From: JAGIBJ01 sp047604965
Lineage (GTDB): Bacteria; Actinomycetota; Thermoleophilia; Solirubrobacterales; Solirubrobacteraceae
Reading direction: 5' to 3'
Length of the DNA stretch: 7,907 nt
Assembly (NCBI GenBank): GCA_047604965.1
Contig: JASGGQ010000122.1
Span: 1 to 7,907, forward strand
In this document: positions 6,869 to 7,907 of the stretch, piece by piece
Layout: the number at the start of each line of letters is the position of its first letter
Position numbering within the stretch: the stretch's first letter is position 1
Position numbers and translations under genes: made by a program
The notes under the pieces: model-generated
The model's input: only the letters and a program-made list of their open reading frames with translations
Told to the model about the DNA's origin: nothing
Database searches by the model: none

Positions 6869-7486
6869 GTGTTGGTACTGATCGACGACCAAGCCGGACC
6901 GCGAGAAGCGCTCGCGCATGCGTTGCGCTCGTCGCAGCTGCAAGTCGCGGGAACGGCCCGTTCGGTCGAAACGGCGCTCGATCTCCACCGTCACGTCGGC
7001 TTCGACCTCGCGCTGGTGTGCGCGCGAACCGACGCCACCGCCCGCCGGCTCGGCCGCGAGCTGGCCGCCGCGACCCGCGCGTCGATCGTGTTGTACGCCC
7101 AGGGTGACGACCTTCATGAGATCAGCGCGGCCTTCGACGAGGGCGTCCGTGGCGCGATCGCTCGCGCCGCGCCACTCGACGAACTGGTGCGCGCACTGCA
7201 TCGCATCGCCTCCGGCACCACGTACCGCGACCCGCGCCTCACCGAGCCGCGCCGGCGCTTTGATGGCGGCGGCCCCCGCCCGCTAAGTCCGCGCGAACGC
7301 GAGGCACTGACCTGCGTCGCCGATGGCGCGACCACCAGCGAGGTCGGCGAACGACTCGGCGTCTCGGAGGAGACGGCGCGCACGTTGCTGCGGCGCGCTG
7401 CGGCGAAGCTCGGTGCTCGCACGCGCGCCCAGGCGGTCGCCGTCGCGTACGCGCGCGGTGAGCTGGCGCCGGTCGAAGCCGAGTAG
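6869..7486 (+). CDS. NarL/LuxR-type transcriptional regulator with a degenerate receiver domain
   Basis: A 205-residue protein laid out like a NarL-family response regulator: a receiver-like domain (1-115), a linker, and a LuxR-type HTH (about 138-198, LSPREREAL...TSEVGERLGVSEETARTLLRRAAAKLGA). The acidic pair IDD (5-7) remains. At the expected phospho-acceptor position after strand 3 (FDLALVC) Cys51 replaces Asp, Tyr76 replaces the usual Ser/Thr (VLYA), and Arg99 replaces the invariant Lys (GVRGAIAR). It probably cannot be phosphorylated in the ordinary way and would respond to something else or act constitutively. No histidine kinase is adjacent. The GTG at 6869 starts exactly at receiver strand 1; a GTG at 6806 would add 21 unrelated residues and overlap the candidate operator. 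Only a weak AGG is seen 4 nt upstream of the start. It diverges from pafBC, and its target genes are unknown. Confidence 0.87.
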   Translation: MLVLIDDQAGPREALAHALRSSQLQVAGTARSVETALDLHRHVGFDLALVCARTDATARRLGRELAAATRASIVLYAQGDDLHEISAAFDEGVRGAIARAAPLDELVRALHRIASGTTYRDPRLTEPRRRFDGGGPRPLSPREREALTCVADGATTSEVGERLGVSEETARTLLRRAAAKLGARTRAQAVAVAYARGELAPVEAE

Positions 7487-7531
7487 CGCAAGCCGCCTAC
7501 GGTTCGCGGGGGCCTCAAGCCAGCAAGCGCT

Positions 7532-7586
7532 CCTGCGGCATCGGCGTGTTGCACAGTGCGCGGGATGCAGGGCCGATGACCGCAGG
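7532..7586 (+). other. Long bulged inverted repeat, possible structured RNA or terminator
   Basis: CCTGCGGCATCGGC (7532-7545) pairs with GCCGATGACCGCAGG (7572-7586) over 14 bp, with one unpaired T/A base in the right arm. The 26-nt loop contains a further small dyad, GCAC-A-GTGC (7551-7559). It begins 46 nt after the stop of the LuxR-type gene. Transcription termination, an mRNA 3' structure, a small RNA and a REP-like mobile palindrome are all possible. There is no T-run after it. Confidence 0.6.
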
Positions 7587-7601
7587 TGGGCCTCTGGCCC
7601 A
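7587..7601 (+). terminator. Short perfect hairpin directly after the bulged repeat
   Basis: TGGGCC-TCT-GGCCCA is a perfect 6-bp stem with a 3-nt loop, starting on the base after the previous repeat ends, so the two stems could stack. It is followed by TTGAGG, not a T-run, so it is at best a weak intrinsic terminator for the LuxR-type gene. Confidence 0.4.
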
Positions 7602-7651
7602 TTGAGGATCAGCGGTCCTGCAGCGTGCGTGCGAGGCGCCACTCCCCGCGC

Positions 7652-7674
7652 AGGGAATCGATCAGTGGTTCCCT
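7652..7674 (-). terminator. Inverted repeat AGGGAA/TTCCCT
   Basis: AGGGAA (7652-7657) and TTCCCT (7669-7674) form a 6-bp stem with an 11-nt loop. It lies 8 nt beyond the TAG of the minus-strand remnant at 7683, a fitting position for that gene's terminator. No T-run follows. Confidence 0.35.
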
Positions 7675-7682
7675 AGAGCGTG

Positions 7683-7799
7683 CTACTGGACGTCGACCTG
7701 CTCGCCGGCGGCGAGCTTTACGGTGGTCGCATCGGCCGCGAGATAACCGGTACGCCACTGATACGGCGACGATGAGTCGGCGTAAACGCCCGGCGCTAG
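7683..7799 (-). pseudogene. C-terminal remnant of a surface-type beta-repeat protein
   Basis: Reading the minus strand into the TAG at 7683-7685 gives about 38 residues with a convincing pattern: LAPGVYAD...YQWRTGYLAADATT, then VKLAAGEQVDVQ at the end. The spacing of PG-x-Y, an aromatic Y-x-W, GYL and a closing V-x-L-x-AGE-x-x-x-V resembles carboxypeptidase-regulatory/SdrD-B-like repeats of secreted actinobacterial proteins. Upstream (above about 7800) the frame turns into an Arg-rich run and meets a TGA at 7830-7832 with no start, so only the end of a gene is present. The family call is made by eye from a short piece and may be wrong. Confidence 0.4.
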
Positions 7800-7803
7800 C
7801 GCC
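7792..7803. repeat. 12-bp perfect palindrome at an apparent junction
   Basis: GGCGCTAGCGCC reads the same on both strands. It sits where the minus-strand remnant loses its protein-like character and the plus-strand TetR-like piece begins. Confidence 0.7.
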
Positions 7804-7804
7804 G

Positions 7805-7903
7805 ATGGCCAGCGCGCTCGTCGGCGGCATCAACGAACTGGTCGTCCAAGCAATCGTGACCGGCCCCACCGAAACGCCGAGCGTCGAGATTTGGCCCCTA
7901 TAG
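7805..7903 (+). pseudogene. Possible C-terminal fragment of a TetR-family regulator
   Basis: The frame from the ATG at 7805 to the TAG at 7901-7903 encodes 32 residues. The stretch ASALVGGINELVVQAIVTG strongly recalls the helix in TetR-family ligand domains that reads (A)LVGGINELV. No HTH precedes it; upstream in frame is Arg-rich sequence with no protein character. The stop lies inside the terminal palindrome of the window, so it may not be a real gene end and the frame could continue in the true genome. Third-position GC is high, as in the real genes here. The identification rests on one helix. Confidence 0.33.
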
Positions 7904-7907
7904 GGGC
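7894..7907. repeat. 14-bp perfect palindrome at the right edge
   Basis: GCCCCTATAGGGGC is self-complementary over all 14 bases and ends exactly on the last base of the window. The last seven bases are the reverse complement of the seven before them, a pattern also produced by fold-back or assembly-end artefacts. Confidence 0.7.

Larger units (their letters stand above)
7487..7682. other. Non-coding stretch after the LuxR-type gene
   Basis: No reading frame here resembles a protein on either strand. The stretch holds three inverted repeats (7532-7586, 7587-7601, 7652-7674), described separately. It begins the gene-poor right end of the window, which has no intact gene from 7487 to 7907. Confidence 0.6.

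Noticed and set aside
7511..7545. CTCAAG followed by a GCGGCAT stretch, loosely like an actinobacterial flagellar sigma promoter
   Set aside because: The -10 part does not match GCCGAT, no gene follows on the plus strand, and the region is better explained by the bulged inverted repeat.
7532..7586. An integron attC site, suggested by the bulged palindrome
   Set aside because: The GTTRRRY/RYYYAAC core sites and a cassette or integrase context are absent.
7894..7907. A hairpin telomere or replicon end
   Set aside because: The palindrome is only 14 bp with no loop, the left edge bears no related sequence, and no replication genes are present.

Overview
The window looks like chromosomal DNA from a GC-rich actinobacterium, most plausibly class Thermoleophilia (Solirubrobacter/Conexibacter-like). 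This is inferred from the strong GC bias at third codon positions, the Ala/Arg-rich proteins, the Arg-rich beta-sandwich tail of the SGNH hydrolase, and a fused PafB-PafC regulator. No rRNA, tRNA, CRISPR array, transposase or phage gene was found.

Layout, right to left on the minus strand: a 684-residue double HTH-WYL regulator (PafBC type) is followed after 13 nt by a dTDP-4-dehydrorhamnose reductase (rmlD). A 168-bp gap with terminator-like structure comes next. Then there is a tight three-gene block: a secreted clan GH-A glycoside hydrolase; 16 nt later a SixA-type histidine phosphatase; and, overlapping its end by 20 bp, a secreted SGNH/GDSL esterase with a Pro/Thr linker and a beta tail. 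The esterase ends in a 32-bp tandem repeat that runs to the left edge and supplies a TGA in all three frames.

On the plus strand, diverging from pafBC across 267 bp, lies a NarL/LuxR-type regulator. Its receiver-like domain has lost the phospho-acceptor Asp and the conserved Thr and Lys. The 267-bp intergenic region holds two copies of a partly symmetric CTCACCGG-N3/4-GTGACYGG element, a candidate operator.

Downstream of the regulator, bases 7487-7907 hold no intact gene. They contain a strong bulged inverted repeat followed directly by a second hairpin. After these come what look like two truncated coding pieces meeting head to head at a 12-bp palindrome: the C-terminus of a surface-type beta-repeat protein (minus) and a TetR-like C-terminal piece (plus). 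The window ends exactly on a 14-bp perfect palindrome. Both edges therefore coincide with repeats, so they may be assembly limits rather than biology.

Functionally, the secreted hydrolase, secreted esterase and rhamnose-precursor enzyme suggest a cell-surface or polysaccharide theme. That link is inference. I see no convincing new multi-gene system. The most unusual items are the degenerate receiver regulator with its paired candidate operator and the structured, rearranged-looking right end.
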